A stretch of DNA of 64,000 nt, from assembly GCF_004345025.1 (NCBI RefSeq), contig NZ_CP037745.1:1984001-2048000 (forward strand). The letters are read 5' to 3'. Every line of letters begins with the position of its first letter. Position 1 is the stretch's first letter. Shown here one piece after another: positions 34,569 through 45,834 of this stretch. The position numbers and the translations under genes were made by a program. The notes under the pieces were generated by a model. It had not been told where the DNA came from, did no database searches, and saw only the letters and a list, made by a program, of their open reading frames with translations. The stretch comes from Rheinheimera sp. D18. Its GTDB lineage: Bacteria > Pseudomonadota > Gammaproteobacteria > Enterobacterales > Alteromonadaceae.

Positions 34569-35834
34569 TTATAATAAGGCAAAGGCTAACGCAAGGCTTC
34601 GCCAACTCAATAGTAAACTTACCAACAGCACCAGCAAGCCCAATATATTTTGCTTGCGGTTATTTTTATATTGTCCTAACACCGCATGGTTCATCGCTAA
34701 CAATAAACACAGACAAATTATGGGTAATAAAATACCGTTTGCAACCTGCGCAAACCAAATAATGCTTACCGGTTTAATTCCCAAAGATGACAACACTACG
34801 CCGCAAATAATGATAAATAACCACGTAAGTCGAAATACCGGCTGCTTTAAATTTAGCGGTTTACCTAAGATGCCCGCTAACGCATAGGCGGCAGCCAAAG
34901 GTGCAGTAATCGCCGATGATAAACCCGCCGCCATTAACCCTAATGCTAAACACCAGGTTGCCGCGCTACCAAATAACGGCGTTAGTGCCTGCGCTAATTG
35001 CGCGACATTATCTAATTGCAATTTACTACCAAAAAAAGCGGAGGCAGCCGTTGAGACAATAGCAATAGAAATTAAACCGCCTAAAGGAATGGCGATGGCG
35101 ATATCTTGTCGTGCGGCATGCAAAGCTTCGTTAGTGTCTATGCCGTGCCGCGGCCATTTTTGTGCAGCTGCAGCAGCGTGTAAAAATAGCGAATATGGCA
35201 CAACAGTGGTACCAACTAAGGCCACCACCGTTAATACCGCACCATCTGGCATAGTTGGCCAAAGCGCACCTTGTAACAAGGCAAGCAAATTTGGCTGAGT
35301 TAACACCATAGTACCAATAAAGGCCAAACTCATTAGTAGCACTAAGATGATAAGGCTGCGTTCTATTAACTTGTACTGGCCGAACCACAAGATCAATGCG
35401 GCTAGCGCGCCAAGCAATAGTGCCCAAAGATTAACGCCGGTAGCAATGCCCCATGTATAAATAACGCTATTATCAGCAAATAGCGCTTCTGCACCTAATG
35501 CTGCCCCACTAATATTACCGCCTTGATAAGCCGCATTGCCCACAACAATGGCAACCACCACTAACAATAGTAGTGGCCAACGCAACAAAGGTTGCTGCAC
35601 CAGCTCACGTAAATTCTCACCCAAGCCTCTGCCTGTAACAATACCTAACCTTGCCGCCATTTCTTGCAACACCATAGTCGCAAATACCGAAAACAACAGT
35701 GCCCAAACTAAAGCATAACCGTAATTAGCACCTGCTAATGACGCGGTAATCACTGTGCCTGGGCCGATAAATGCCGCGGTAACTAAGGTCGCTGGGCCAA
35801 ACAAGGTCTTCTTATGCGTTGCAACTGTTGACAT
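34569..35834 (-). CDS. Nramp-family transporter with non-canonical metal site
   Basis: About 421 residues from ATG 35834 (MSTVATHKKTLFGP); an 18-codon longer frame is possible, and neither start has a clear Shine-Dalgarno. It has about eleven membrane helices and Nramp-like segments (AAFIGPGTVITASLAGANYG, LVGTTVVPYSLFLHAAAAAQ). In canonical Nramp metal transporters helix 1 has DPGN and helix 6 has a Met in VMPH; here they read GPGT and VVPY. The metal-binding Asp, Asn and Met are therefore missing. The protein belongs to a divergent Nramp branch and may carry a different ion or substrate. Confidence 0.88.
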   Translation of the reverse strand: MSTVATHKKTLFGPATLVTAAFIGPGTVITASLAGANYGYALVWALLFSVFATMVLQEMAARLGIVTGRGLGENLRELVQQPLLRWPLLLLVVVAIVVGNAAYQGGNISGAALGAEALFADNSVIYTWGIATGVNLWALLLGALAALILWFGQYKLIERSLIILVLLMSLAFIGTMVLTQPNLLALLQGALWPTMPDGAVLTVVALVGTTVVPYSLFLHAAAAAQKWPRHGIDTNEALHAARQDIAIAIPLGGLISIAIVSTAASAFFGSKLQLDNVAQLAQALTPLFGSAATWCLALGLMAAGLSSAITAPLAAAYALAGILGKPLNLKQPVFRLTWLFIIICGVVLSSLGIKPVSIIWFAQVANGILLPIICLCLLLAMNHAVLGQYKNNRKQNILGLLVLLVSLLLSWRSLALAFALL

Positions 35835-36030
35835 AGATAATAACTGACAAAGATAGTGTGGTATCACCTTAGCATACGCAGGCTGCAATACGATAAACAG
35901 AAATATATTTAAAAACCTTGGCTAATTCAGAACAATTACCTCATGCTATTTTTAACGTTTCAACATTTGTATTTAGACAATTTGTTGCAATAATCAAAGG
36001 TATATAACAATAAAATAGGTAGTAGATATT

Positions 36031-37737
36031 ATGGTTCAACGCCTAATGACGCTCGTGTTTGCAGTAATACTACTTATCTTTGCGCTGTCGGTAGCGCTAG
36101 TGTTTCACCTAAAAACCCAAGTCAATAATCTTGGCGATATGTCGCAATTACGCTACAAATCGTATCAAGCTGCCGATGAATTAAGGCATAGTTCGGATGA
36201 ACTTACCCGTTTTTCCCGCACTTATGTGGCCACCGGCAATGCGCAATATAAAAAGATGTATAACGACGTCGTTGCTATTCGTAGCGGCAATAAAAATCGG
36301 CCCGAAGGTTATGAAGGTATCTATTGAGACCTAGTACTTGATTACGGCGATAAGCCCAGACAAGACGGTAAGACTCAGTCGTTACAAGCGCAGATGCGCG
36401 AACTGAACTTTAGCGCTAAAGAATTTGAGCTATTACAACAAGCAGAAAACAATTCAAACCAGTTAGTTGAGCTTGAAGTTAACGCAATGAACATTATTGA
36501 TAACCCTGCGCACAGCGAACAACAGCAATTAGAGGCTATTAGCTTACTAAATGGCGAAAAACATCATCAAGAAAAAGCGCGTGTCATGCAGCCAATAAAT
36601 GAGTTTTTTCTAGCACTTGAACAACGAACTAAAACACAATATGAAGCGGCAATGGCATCTGTTGCCTGGTTTGTTATGCTAACCACACTCGTGGTTTGTC
36701 TTGGTATCTTGGGCTGTATTATTGGTTATATAATTGTAAAAACCAAAATAACCACACCGATCAGTACCATTTCTCAAGAACTGTTAAATATCAATAAAAG
36801 TAAAGATTTAACTAGCCGTTTATCAGACAAAAGCCAATCTGAAATTGGTGCTATTGCTGGAAATTTCAATGAGTTGCTACAGTTATTTCAATCTAGCTAT
36901 AAAGCTATTAATACCGCAACTAACCAAGTTGCTATTGTTACCGACGTGGTCGCGTCCTTAGCCCGTGATAGTAGCCAACAGGCAACCTCGCAAATGGAAG
37001 AGCTAGAAATGGCCGCTGTCGCGATAGAGCAAATGACTACAGCCCTTGCTTCGGTGTCAGAAAGCACGCAAAATGCCGAAATTCAGGCCGCTAAAAGTGA
37101 AGATCATGTCGACTCCGGCTTACGCTTATTCTCGGTAGCAGTTAATGAAATGCAGTCACTATCAACCAACTTGGCACATAACAGCTCGTTAATTCAGGCA
37201 TTATCTGATGAAAGTAAAAATGTAGGTAATGTGCTCGATGTTATTAAGTCTATTGCTGAACAAACTAATCTGTTAGCACTAAATGCGGCAATTGAAGCGG
37301 CCAGAGCCGGAGAACAAGGCCGCGGTTTTGCTGTCGTTGCCGACGAAGTAAGAACCCTAGCGCAACGTACTTCTCAATCTACGAAAGAAATTGAGCAAAT
37401 GATTGCCAATTTACAACAAAAATCTGAACAAACGCGAATTGCCATTAACGACAGTAATAGCTTGATGTTAAGCACCCAAGATAAGGTACAACAAGCATCG
37501 GATTCACTATCCGAAATTGGTAATGCCTCAGCCGAAATTCATAATTTAAATACATCGATCGCAGCAGCAACGGAAGAGCAACTCGCTGTATCAAGCGAAA
37601 TTTCTAGTAATATTACCCGAGTCAAAGATCTGTCGTTAAATATGAAAACAGCCATCACCGGCTTGCCGACAAAATTACATGAGTTAAGTAACAGCATGAC
37701 GCAGCTGGTAAAAATATCCTCTGAATTTAAAGTGTAA
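36031..37737 (+). pseudogene. Methyl-accepting chemotaxis protein with in-frame TGA
   Basis: One frame from ATG 36031 to 37737 is broken only by TGA at 36325-36327, between IY and DLVLDYG. A single change from TGG (Trp) would restore about 568 residues. Before the stop: helix 1 (LVFAVILLIFALSVALVF) and part of the periplasmic domain. After it: helix 2 ([20 protein letters not shown]), a HAMP region and the signalling tip [20 protein letters not shown] with [12 protein letters not shown]. Translation could restart at 36394, giving a protein without helix 1. It may be a pseudogene, a phase-variable state or a sequencing error. Confidence 0.85.
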
Positions 37738-37780
37738 ATGCACAAAATAGCGTGCTTGCACCGTAACAATAAAATACCTC

Positions 37781-37811
37781 GTCGCTGTTTTCGACTTTAA
37801 ATAACAGCGAC
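37781..37811 (+). terminator. Hairpin after MCP gene
   Basis: GTCGCTGTT (37781-37789) pairs with AACAGCGAC (37803-37811); TTTACAG follows. A 9-bp stem 44 bp after the MCP stop, probably its terminator. Confidence 0.55.
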
Positions 37812-37893
37812 TTTACAGTGCCAGTAATAGTCGGTTAAAACTAGCTGTGGTATAACATTACAATAAAAACAACCTTGTAATGGGATACAGGCT

Positions 37894-39624
37894 ATGACGC
37901 TGGGTCAATGTTTATCTGCTGCCACACTGCTAGTATTTACCCCACAAAGCTATGCAACCAGTGCTACCGAGCAGCTACAGCAGTTGCTTGCTGAGCACTG
38001 GGCACAGGCTAATAAAGAACAAATTTTCTTTCGCAAAGACCCTGACGCATTTCGCATGAATGGCAAATTACCGGATATGTCCAAAGCGGGACGTGAGCGG
38101 CGTGAAGCCTTTAATCAACGTATGTTGCAACAGCTCGCGAAAATTAAGCCTGATACGCTCTCAGCCGCGGATAGCATCACTTTACGCTTATTTAAATACG
38201 AGCGAGAAACGGAAGCCCAAAGCTATCAGCAATTTGATTATATGTTTCCAATGCAGGCGTATTCTGGTTACCACAGTTATTTTGCCGGCGCACCAGATAA
38301 TATGTCGTTTTTAACTAAGCAAGATTACGATAACTATCTTATTAGCTTGGCTGATTTTCCGCGCTACAATCAGCAACATATTGACGATATGCGTCAAGCT
38401 ATTAAGAAAGGTTACACCCAGTACTGTGATAGCTTTGCTAATTACGATAAAACCATTAGCCAGCATATGGTAAACAAGGTTACTGACAGCGTATTTTATG
38501 CACCTTTAGCCAAGCAACCGGCCCAGTTTAGCCAAGCACAGCAAGATTATTATCAAGCTAACGGTAAAAAGCTGATTACTGAAACAGTAATTCCTGAGTA
38601 CGCCAAGCTATATACGTTCTTTAGCCAAGAATATATGCCGGCTTGTCGTAAAGAGGTCGGCATTACTGCTCTAGAAGATGGCAAAGCGTATTATCAGTAC
38701 CTGATTAACTTTTACACTACAACCAATATGACGCCAGAGCAGATCCATCAGCTTGGTATAGATGAGGTAAAACGTATTCGTTTACAGATGACGAAAATTA
38801 TTAAAGACGTTGGATTTAAAGGCGATTTTAAAGCCTTTATTAACTTTTTACGTACTGATGATCAGTTTTATGCCAATTCACCACAGCAGTTACTGGAAAA
38901 AACCAGCTACATTACCCGTAAAATGGCCGGTCAGTTGCCCAAATGGTTTGCCACCCTGCCCAGAAATACCTTTGACGTTAAAGCCAGCCCAAATAGTGGC
39001 GCGTATTATGTGGCATCAGATGGCAGTGGCACCACATCAGGCACCTACTTTATTGGTGCAAATGACTTGCGCAGTGCGCCACTCTATAACTTAGAAGCCC
39101 TTACATTTCATGAAGCAGAGCCCGGTCATCATTTGCAAAGTGCTTTAGCACAAGAAATGGATATGCCCGAATTTCGCAAAACCCTATACCATAGTGCTTA
39201 TGGTGAAGGCTGGGGCTTATATGCCGAAAGCTTAGGGAAAGAAATGGGTTTTTATCAAGATCCGTACAGCGACTTTGGCCGACTAACCTATGAGACGTGG
39301 CGTGCTTGTCGTTTAGTGGTAGACACTGGCATGCATGCGATGGGCTGGAGCCGTCAACAAGCTATAGATTATCTAGCCGATAATACTGCGCTAACAATGC
39401 CCGAAGTGGAAGCACAAATTGACCGTTATATAACTTGGCCAGCGCAAGCCTTGTCGTACAAAATTGGTGAAATAAAAATTCGCCAATTGCGCCAGCAAGC
39501 TGAACAACAACTCGGTGATAAATTTGATATTCGTTTGTTTCACCAACAAATCTTACAATCCGGTAGCCTGCCACTAGAGCTATTAGAACAGCTAACGTTA
39601 GAATGGATAGCCAAGCAACAATAA
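37894..39624 (+). CDS. DUF885 family exported metallo-peptidase-like protein
   Basis: A 576-residue protein with signal peptide SAATLLVFTPQSYA (about 21 residues). The central region has DKTISQHMVNKVTDSVFYAP and YYVASDGSGTTSGTYF, and the zinc-type motif LTFHEAEPGHHLQSALAQE lies near residue 410, followed by HSAYGEGWGLYAESLGKEMG. These are DUF885 hallmarks, and the HExxxGHH arrangement suggests metal-dependent hydrolase activity. Likely periplasmic; the substrate is unknown. Confidence 0.9.
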   Translation: MTLGQCLSAATLLVFTPQSYATSATEQLQQLLAEHWAQANKEQIFFRKDPDAFRMNGKLPDMSKAGRERREAFNQRMLQQLAKIKPDTLSAADSITLRLFKYERETEAQSYQQFDYMFPMQAYSGYHSYFAGAPDNMSFLTKQDYDNYLISLADFPRYNQQHIDDMRQAIKKGYTQYCDSFANYDKTISQHMVNKVTDSVFYAPLAKQPAQFSQAQQDYYQANGKKLITETVIPEYAKLYTFFSQEYMPACRKEVGITALEDGKAYYQYLINFYTTTNMTPEQIHQLGIDEVKRIRLQMTKIIKDVGFKGDFKAFINFLRTDDQFYANSPQQLLEKTSYITRKMAGQLPKWFATLPRNTFDVKASPNSGAYYVASDGSGTTSGTYFIGANDLRSAPLYNLEALTFHEAEPGHHLQSALAQEMDMPEFRKTLYHSAYGEGWGLYAESLGKEMGFYQDPYSDFGRLTYETWRACRLVVDTGMHAMGWSRQQAIDYLADNTALTMPEVEAQIDRYITWPAQALSYKIGEIKIRQLRQQAEQQLGDKFDIRLFHQQILQSGSLPLELLEQLTLEWIAKQQ

Positions 39625-39641
39625 GCAGCCTGTTAGCACAG

Positions 39642-39678
39642 CACCGGCATATTACACACCATCGAGTAATTGCCGGTG
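39642..39678 (+). terminator. Hairpin after DUF885 gene
   Basis: CACCGGCA (39642-39649) with TGCCGGTG (39671-39678), extended by ATTAC/GTAAT inside. TAACTGTTTTAG follows. Probable terminator 18 bp after the stop. Confidence 0.6.
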
Positions 39679-39785
39679 TAACTGTTTTAGCTGCTTAATA
39701 TCACCGCTATCTGTCATAGCCTGCTCGGTACCTCTATTTGCGGCAACTAAACCACGCTAAGTAATTAAGTACGGTTTATATAAGG

Positions 39786-40904
39786 CTACACATGCTTGGA
39801 ATGCGGTAGTTGTTGCCACCACTGTAGCAGCTGCTCAGCATTGCCGCGCATAATTATCGGCACATTGCGTTTTTTTAGCTGATACGCATACATAGGATCG
39901 TAATAATCGGTTAATAACCGCTTGATCCAAAGCCGATGTAAATGGATATCGCCGCTTTGCTGCTGCTCAAGCAATGCCTGTTGTAACAATGTTTGTAACT
40001 GCGCATATAGTGCCCCGCCTAAACGCTTACGAATACGCAGCATGGCTTGTTGCAACATGTCGCTATAGATAGCAAAGCCTTGCTCTGCATTATGTTGCTG
40101 AGCTTCCAGTTGTAAATCGATAATATAGTCTTGCAGTATCACTTCAACCCGCTCGGCTAAAGGCTCTTCTAATAACAATAATGGCCCACGCTGCATAGCT
40201 TGGTGTAACAGCGCGGGAATATTACGCTGGCCAATTAATAAGCTTTCATCTTCTAATAACAAGTAGCTGGGGTTGGTTGCCATTACCTGCAAAATAGCGC
40301 CGGCTAAATCGTTTTCAAAGCGTATTTGTTCGGGCTGTGCTGATAGCCGGCGGCCAAATGACGAGCCACGATGATTAGCAAGTGCTTCTAAATCTACGGC
40401 CTGTAATTGTTGTAACAAACGGGTTTTACCACTGCCAGTTGGCCCGCCCAGTAACAGCAAGTTTTCATACGCAGCTTGGTTAATAACACTTATTGCCTCG
40501 TTGCGTAGGGCTTTAAAGCCGCCTTTAATACGCGGGTAAATTATGCCGTTGTCAGCTAACCATTGCTGTGCAATTTGTGAGCGCAACCCGCCTCTGGCGC
40601 AATACAGCATGCCATTCGGGTTAGCTTGCGCAAATTGCTGCCAGCTGGCTATTCTAGCTTGCTTAACTTCACCAGTAACCAGCTGATAGCCCAGTTCTAT
40701 GGCAGCCTGTTGGCCTTGCTGTTTATAGCAAGTACCAACGGCAGCCCGCTCGCTATCGCTCATCAATGGTAAATTATAGCTATGCTTAAATGCGCCTTTA
40801 CTAAACTCTATTGGTGCACGTAAATCCAGCAGCGCGGGCTGCTGGCGTAAAATGTCATGATAATTGTCAAGCAATGGCAAGTGGTTAGGCTGTTTAGCGA
40901 ACAC
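39786..40904 (-). CDS. mnmH: tRNA 2-selenouridine synthase
   Basis: A 372-residue protein with an N-terminal rhodanese domain (catalytic Cys102 in [12 protein letters not shown]) and a P-loop domain with [18 protein letters not shown], followed by NHRGSSFGR. This matches MnmH (SelU/YbbB), which converts 2-thiouridine to 2-selenouridine at the tRNA wobble position through a geranylated intermediate, using selenophosphate. It overlaps selD by 11 bp, so the two form a selenium-tRNA unit. Confidence 0.95.
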   Translation of the reverse strand: MFAKQPNHLPLLDNYHDILRQQPALLDLRAPIEFSKGAFKHSYNLPLMSDSERAAVGTCYKQQGQQAAIELGYQLVTGEVKQARIASWQQFAQANPNGMLYCARGGLRSQIAQQWLADNGIIYPRIKGGFKALRNEAISVINQAAYENLLLLGGPTGSGKTRLLQQLQAVDLEALANHRGSSFGRRLSAQPEQIRFENDLAGAILQVMATNPSYLLLEDESLLIGQRNIPALLHQAMQRGPLLLLEEPLAERVEVILQDYIIDLQLEAQQHNAEQGFAIYSDMLQQAMLRIRKRLGGALYAQLQTLLQQALLEQQQSGDIHLHRLWIKRLLTDYYDPMYAYQLKKRNVPIIMRGNAEQLLQWWQQLPHSKHV

Positions 40905-41934
40905 GAATAAGGTGGCCTTTTCTCGCTGACTTTAACTCGCCAATTGGGCTCAGTACTAAATCGTGGGCTACCGCCAAATGAATAAACGCCGCTTCAGCTT
41001 CGGGGCTTACCGCCACTAGCAAGCCACCACTGGTTTGTGGATCACACAATAACGCTTGTTGTTCTACAGTTAACGCCGAAACTTTACCGCCATAGCTGGC
41101 AAAATTACGACCGCTACCACCCGGAATGCAACCCAGCTTAATGTATTCGTTAATATGTGGTAAAACCGGCACAGTATGGCTATCAATCTCGGCGCGCACA
41201 CCACTGCCTTCACACATTTCAACCAAATGGCCCAGCAAACCAAAGCCAGTAACATCGGTCATGGCCGAAATGCCCTCCAGCTGCGCTATTTCGGCACCAA
41301 TACTATTGAGTTGCACCATAGAATCGCGCGCAAGGTTCGCATGTTCTGGTTGCAGCTTTTTCTGCTTTTGCGCTGTAGTTAAAATACCTACGCCTAGCGG
41401 CTTAGTTAAATATAACCTATCACCGGCTTTGGCCGTATTGTTACGTTTTAACTGAGCAATATTTACTCGGCCAGTAACGGCTAAACCAAAAATAGGTTCA
41501 GGTGCATCAATACTATGGCCACCTGCTAACATTATGCCGGCGTCTTTACAGGCTTGTCGCCCACCTTCCAGTACTTGTTGCGCTAACTCTGGCGGTAATT
41601 TATTGACTGGCCAGCCTAAAATAGCAATAGCCAGCATCGGCTTGCCGCCCATAGCGTAAATGTCACTTATGGCGTTAGTTGCAGCAATGCGGCCAAAATC
41701 AAAGGCGTCGTCAACTATTGGCATAAAAAAATCGGTCGTGCTTAGCACCGCACTGCCGTCACCTAAATCGTATGCTGCCGCATCATCTTTACTGCTATTG
41801 CCTACCAGTAAATTAGGATCGGTAAATTGCAGTGAAGAAACGAGTATTTTATCCAATACCTGAGGCGAGATTTTACACCCGCAACCGGCACCGTGACTGT
41901 ATTCTGTTAAATTAATAGAGGAAAAATCAGACAT
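40894..41934 (-). CDS. selD: Selenophosphate synthetase (SelD)
   Basis: A 346-residue protein. [13 protein letters not shown] at the N-terminus carries catalytic Cys18 and Lys21 (Cys, not selenocysteine), as in E. coli; [27 protein letters not shown] and [14 protein letters not shown] follow. SelD makes selenophosphate from selenide and ATP. It is the first gene of the selD-mnmH unit. No selA, selB or selC is in this window, so the visible use of selenium is tRNA modification. Confidence 0.96.
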   Translation of the reverse strand: MSDFSSINLTEYSHGAGCGCKISPQVLDKILVSSLQFTDPNLLVGNSSKDDAAAYDLGDGSAVLSTTDFFMPIVDDAFDFGRIAATNAISDIYAMGGKPMLAIAILGWPVNKLPPELAQQVLEGGRQACKDAGIMLAGGHSIDAPEPIFGLAVTGRVNIAQLKRNNTAKAGDRLYLTKPLGVGILTTAQKQKKLQPEHANLARDSMVQLNSIGAEIAQLEGISAMTDVTGFGLLGHLVEMCEGSGVRAEIDSHTVPVLPHINEYIKLGCIPGGSGRNFASYGGKVSALTVEQQALLCDPQTSGGLLVAVSPEAEAAFIHLAVAHDLVLSPIGELKSARKGHLIRVR

Positions 41935-42050
41935 ATATAAACTTGGCTATAACCTAGTGGCGGTAACATAACGAAAGCATGGCTCAAGCACAAGAGCCAG
42001 CAGCAATTTCTGATATAGCGGCTAAGGCAAAACCCTAGCCGCTAGTCTAT

Positions 42051-43724
42051 TTAGTGTGTAGCCCTCAGTGAATGGTCCCGAATGGTGCGAAACTCTTTAC
42101 CCTGATGCCAATTCGGCCAGCTAGAGCTATTGGCTAGCTCGGTGCCTACCTGAAAAAACAAATATAGATCTTGTTGGCTGCCACGTAAATCCCAGTTTGG
42201 GTCAAACTCGTCGGTAACTTTATGATAATAATCGCGCACATAAATACGGCGCTGTTCTAAACCCCAATCTTTACCATTAACAAAGCTATCCACACCGCCG
42301 CGCGCATATAACATCGGCACGCCTTTTTTCGCTAAATTAAAATGGTCTGAGCGATAATAAAAACCGTCTTGCGGTGTTGGCTCTGGCGCAATATAGCGGT
42401 TTTGTTGCTTAGCATATTTCGCTAGTATTGGTTCAAGTTCGGAGCTGCCATAGCCAAATACTAAAACATCACGCATTGGACCGTAGACGTTAAGCACATC
42501 CATATTAATACCGGCGACGGTTTTATTCACCGGAAATAGAGGGTTATCAGCATACCAGGCAGAACCTAGCAAACCACGCTCTTCTGCAGTAACAGCAACA
42601 AAAGCAACTGAGCGCTTCGGCGGCGGGCCAGCTTTAAATTTTTCTGCTAAAGCTAACAAAGCTGCAACACCACCGGCGTTATCTTGCGCGCCGTTAAATA
42701 TTTTATCGTCTGGACGACTAAAATCTAAACCGAAATGATCCCAATGTGCCATATAAATAATGGCTTCATCAGGCTGCTCAGTGCCTTTAATATAACCAAT
42801 CACATTGCTTGAAGTTAACTCACGCAGGTTATTGCTAATACTTACTGCGGCTTTAGCATTTAATGGCACAGGTTTAAAATCGCGTTTCAATGCTTGCTGA
42901 CGTAGTTGCTCTAATGAGGTGTTATTAGCAGCAAATAGTTGCTCTGCAGCATCTAACGACAACCAGCCATAGACTTCTGAGCGGTCCATGTTTTTATTAT
43001 CATTTGCTAGCTCAAAGCGTATTGGGCTAGTGCCCGCAACCACGTTCCAACCATAACTGGCAGCGTCGGTTTCGTGCACAATAAGCGCCATTGCTGCGCC
43101 TTGGCGCGCGGCCTCTTCATATTTGTAGGTCCAGCGGCCGTAGTAAGTCATGGCATTGCCGGTAAACAGCGCGTCATCTTGCGTGGCATAACCGGGGTCG
43201 TTAACTAATATCACCACGGTTTTACCTTTTACGTCTAAACCGGCGTAATCGTTCCAGTTATACTCCGGCGCTACTATGCCGTAACCCACAAACACCACGT
43301 CACTATTGGCAACATCAACTTGCGGTACCATCCGCGTAGACCAAGCCATCATATCGGTTTTATAACCTAAGCTACGGGTTTTGCCGCTACTATCCGTTAG
43401 CGTTAATGCTGATACCTTAACCGGATCAATTTGCACAACGGGTACTGGCTGGCGATAGCTATCACCGCTGTATGGCGTTAAACCAATACGAGCAAACTGC
43501 TGTTCAAGGTAACTTACGGTAACTTCTTCACCCTTGGTTGCAGGTGCTCGCCCCAACATTTCATCTGAGGCGATATGCTGAAAATAACCAGCAAAATTAT
43601 CACTAAAGTCAGTTTGTACTATTTCCTTATCCGCTAAGAGTGCGGTTTTTTGCTCGGCGCATGACACCGATAACAACGCAGCAGCACCAATTAGTGCTAG
43701 CGTATAACCAGAAGGGTGTTTCAT
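42051..43724 (-). CDS. M28 family metallopeptidase lipoprotein
   Basis: A 557-residue lipoprotein: IGAAALLSVSC is the lipobox with Cys near residue 22. A PA domain lies about residues 140-280, then an M28 zinc aminopeptidase-type domain: IYMAHWDHFGLD (first metal His/Asp), AQDNAGGVAALLALAEKF, VTAEERGLLGS (catalytic Glu), INMDVLNVYG and YRSDHFNLAKKGVPMLY. It should cleave peptides in the envelope. AAGGAAAATAA precedes the ATG. It is divergent from an M1 aminopeptidase gene. Confidence 0.92.
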   Translation of the reverse strand: MKHPSGYTLALIGAAALLSVSCAEQKTALLADKEIVQTDFSDNFAGYFQHIASDEMLGRAPATKGEEVTVSYLEQQFARIGLTPYSGDSYRQPVPVVQIDPVKVSALTLTDSSGKTRSLGYKTDMMAWSTRMVPQVDVANSDVVFVGYGIVAPEYNWNDYAGLDVKGKTVVILVNDPGYATQDDALFTGNAMTYYGRWTYKYEEAARQGAAMALIVHETDAASYGWNVVAGTSPIRFELANDNKNMDRSEVYGWLSLDAAEQLFAANNTSLEQLRQQALKRDFKPVPLNAKAAVSISNNLRELTSSNVIGYIKGTEQPDEAIIYMAHWDHFGLDFSRPDDKIFNGAQDNAGGVAALLALAEKFKAGPPPKRSVAFVAVTAEERGLLGSAWYADNPLFPVNKTVAGINMDVLNVYGPMRDVLVFGYGSSELEPILAKYAKQQNRYIAPEPTPQDGFYYRSDHFNLAKKGVPMLYARGGVDSFVNGKDWGLEQRRIYVRDYYHKVTDEFDPNWDLRGSQQDLYLFFQVGTELANSSSWPNWHQGKEFRTIRDHSLRATH

Positions 43725-43874
43725 TTATTTTCCTTTTACAACAGAAAAAGCCAACGCTTACCTTAACGTATAATGCCAGTGGAAACGACAAAATTGCGAC
43801 TAGCTGTTACCTTGTAATTATTATTAGTTTGCCAGTACACTGCTTATTCTTATCGTTGCAAGGAAAGAACAACC

Positions 43875-45713
43875 ATGTCTGCTCGACTTATTCCCCTCGC
43901 CGCCGGCTTGCTATGCAGCAGCTATGTTATGGCTAATACCGATGCTCATAGCTATGCCAATTATGAGGCTGTTGTCGTAAATCATCTGCATTTAGATTTA
44001 AATCTAAATTTTGCCCAAAAAGCCTTAACCGGCTTCGCTGATTTACAACTTAAGTGGCTAGATAACAGCGCTAACAACATCTACTTAGATACGCGAGATC
44101 TATTAATAGATCGCATTTACGCAAAACGGGCCGACGGTAACTGGGTAAAAGTGCCATTTTCATTGGCAAAGCGGGACGACATACTCGGCAGCAAATTAAG
44201 TATTACGCCGTCATTTAAAGCTCAAACGCTGCGCATTTACTATAGTTCAACCGATAAGGCGTCGGGTTTGCAATGGCTAACACCGGAACAAACTGCCGGT
44301 AAAACCACACCCTTTATGTTCAGCCAAAATCAGGCTATTCATGCTCGTAGCTGGATGCCAATTCAAGATACACCAGCAGTGCGCATGACGTACACCGCGC
44401 GTATTCATGCGCCTGATAACATACTGGCCATCATGAGCGCCAGCAATGAACCTGGTATGGTTCGCGATGGCGATTACCAATTTGTCATGTCTAAAGCGAT
44501 ACCTGCCTATTTAATTGCCATCGCCGCAGGCGACTTACAATTTAAAGCCATGAGCCAGCAAACTGGTGTTTATGCTGAGCCCTATATTTTAACTGCAGCG
44601 GCCGACGAGTTCGCAAGTACGCAAGCAATGATTAATGCTACTGAAAAACTGTACGGAGATTACCGCTGGGGACGTTACGATTTATTAATGCTGCCGCCCA
44701 GCTTTCCTTTTGGCGGCATGGAAAACCCAGAACTGTCATTTATTACCCCTACCGCAGTAGCGGGCGATAGCAGCCTAGTCAGTTTAATTGCGCATGAGTT
44801 ATCACACTCTTGGTCAGGTAATTTAGTGACTAATGCGAGCTGGCGAGATCTGTGGCTAAATGAAGGTTTTACCTCCTACGTAGAAAACCGCATTATGGAG
44901 CAGGTATTTGGTACCGACCGTGCGGTAATGGAACAAGCCCTGGCGATACAAGGTTTAAAAGAAGAGATCGCCAATTTGCCGCCAGCCGACACGATGTTGT
45001 ACATCGATTTAGCCGGTCGCGATCCTGATGATGCGTTTAGTGGTATCCCTTATACCAAAGGTCAGATGTTCTTAATGTTTTTAGAGCAACAGTTTGGCCG
45101 AGACAAGTTTGACCCCTTTGTACAGCAGTATTTTAACGATCATGCGTTTCAAAGTATTAATACCGAAGAGTTTATTCAGTATTTACAGCTTAATTTACTG
45201 CAAAAGTATCCCAATACGGTAACGCTAGAGCAGGTAAAAGAGTGGATATACGGCACAGGTCTGCCAGCTAACGCGCCAGATCCTAAATCAGATGCATTTA
45301 ATCAGGTGCAACAACAAGCCAGAGCTTGGCTTAACGGCGAGCAGCCCTTGGCTGATGTTCCGACCAGCAATTGGACGGTGCATGAGTGGTTGTATTTTAT
45401 TAATAATTTGCCGCTAAATATTAGCGCCGAGCAAATGGCCGAGTTAGATAACACCTTTGATCTTACCCATTCCACTAATGCTGAAATTGCTCATGCCTGG
45501 TTTTTAATCTCACTTAAAACTGGCTATCAAGAAATTGCCCCAGCGTTAGAGCAATACTTAATTAAGATTGGTCGTCGTAAACTGATCATCCCGTTATATA
45601 AACAACTTGCAGTAACGCCAGAAGGTTTAGCCTTTGCCCGTGCAGTATATGAAAAGGCTCGTCCAGGTTATCACCCGCTATCACAAAGCACGGTTGATGA
45701 GCTACTAAAATAG
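43875..45713 (+). CDS. M1 family aminopeptidase (leukotriene-A4-hydrolase-like)
   Basis: A 612-residue protein with signal peptide [18 protein letters not shown]. The M1 signature is clear: [15 protein letters not shown] (GxMEN), then [13 protein letters not shown] (HExxH) and [11 protein letters not shown], the third zinc ligand Glu. A helical C-terminal domain (about residues 450-610) resembles the leukotriene A4 hydrolase end. It removes N-terminal residues from peptides, probably in the periplasm. AAGGA precedes the ATG. Confidence 0.94.
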   Translation: MSARLIPLAAGLLCSSYVMANTDAHSYANYEAVVVNHLHLDLNLNFAQKALTGFADLQLKWLDNSANNIYLDTRDLLIDRIYAKRADGNWVKVPFSLAKRDDILGSKLSITPSFKAQTLRIYYSSTDKASGLQWLTPEQTAGKTTPFMFSQNQAIHARSWMPIQDTPAVRMTYTARIHAPDNILAIMSASNEPGMVRDGDYQFVMSKAIPAYLIAIAAGDLQFKAMSQQTGVYAEPYILTAAADEFASTQAMINATEKLYGDYRWGRYDLLMLPPSFPFGGMENPELSFITPTAVAGDSSLVSLIAHELSHSWSGNLVTNASWRDLWLNEGFTSYVENRIMEQVFGTDRAVMEQALAIQGLKEEIANLPPADTMLYIDLAGRDPDDAFSGIPYTKGQMFLMFLEQQFGRDKFDPFVQQYFNDHAFQSINTEEFIQYLQLNLLQKYPNTVTLEQVKEWIYGTGLPANAPDPKSDAFNQVQQQARAWLNGEQPLADVPTSNWTVHEWLYFINNLPLNISAEQMAELDNTFDLTHSTNAEIAHAWFLISLKTGYQEIAPALEQYLIKIGRRKLIIPLYKQLAVTPEGLAFARAVYEKARPGYHPLSQSTVDELLK

Positions 45714-45723
45714 TAAACCAGAG

Positions 45724-45749
45724 GCCGGCACCATTAAATGGGTGCCGGC
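45724..45749. terminator. GC-rich hairpin after M1 peptidase gene
   Basis: GCCGGCACC (45724-45732) and GGTGCCGGC (45741-45749) form a perfect 9-bp stem with an 8-base loop, 10 bp after the stop. No T-tract follows, so it may be a pause or RNA-stability hairpin rather than an intrinsic terminator. Confidence 0.5.
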
Positions 45750-45834
45750 GCTGATCCAAGCCCGCCAATAAGCGTATACCCGTTAGCAAAATACGTTTTT
45801 CACTTGTATTACGTTTAACCTAACGGGCATAACG

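Noticed and set aside
36325-36327. TGA in the MCP gene as a selenocysteine codon, prompted by selD nearby
   Set aside because: MCPs are not known selenoproteins, Trp fits the position, and no SECIS-like hairpin is placed right after the codon. selD is explained by mnmH.
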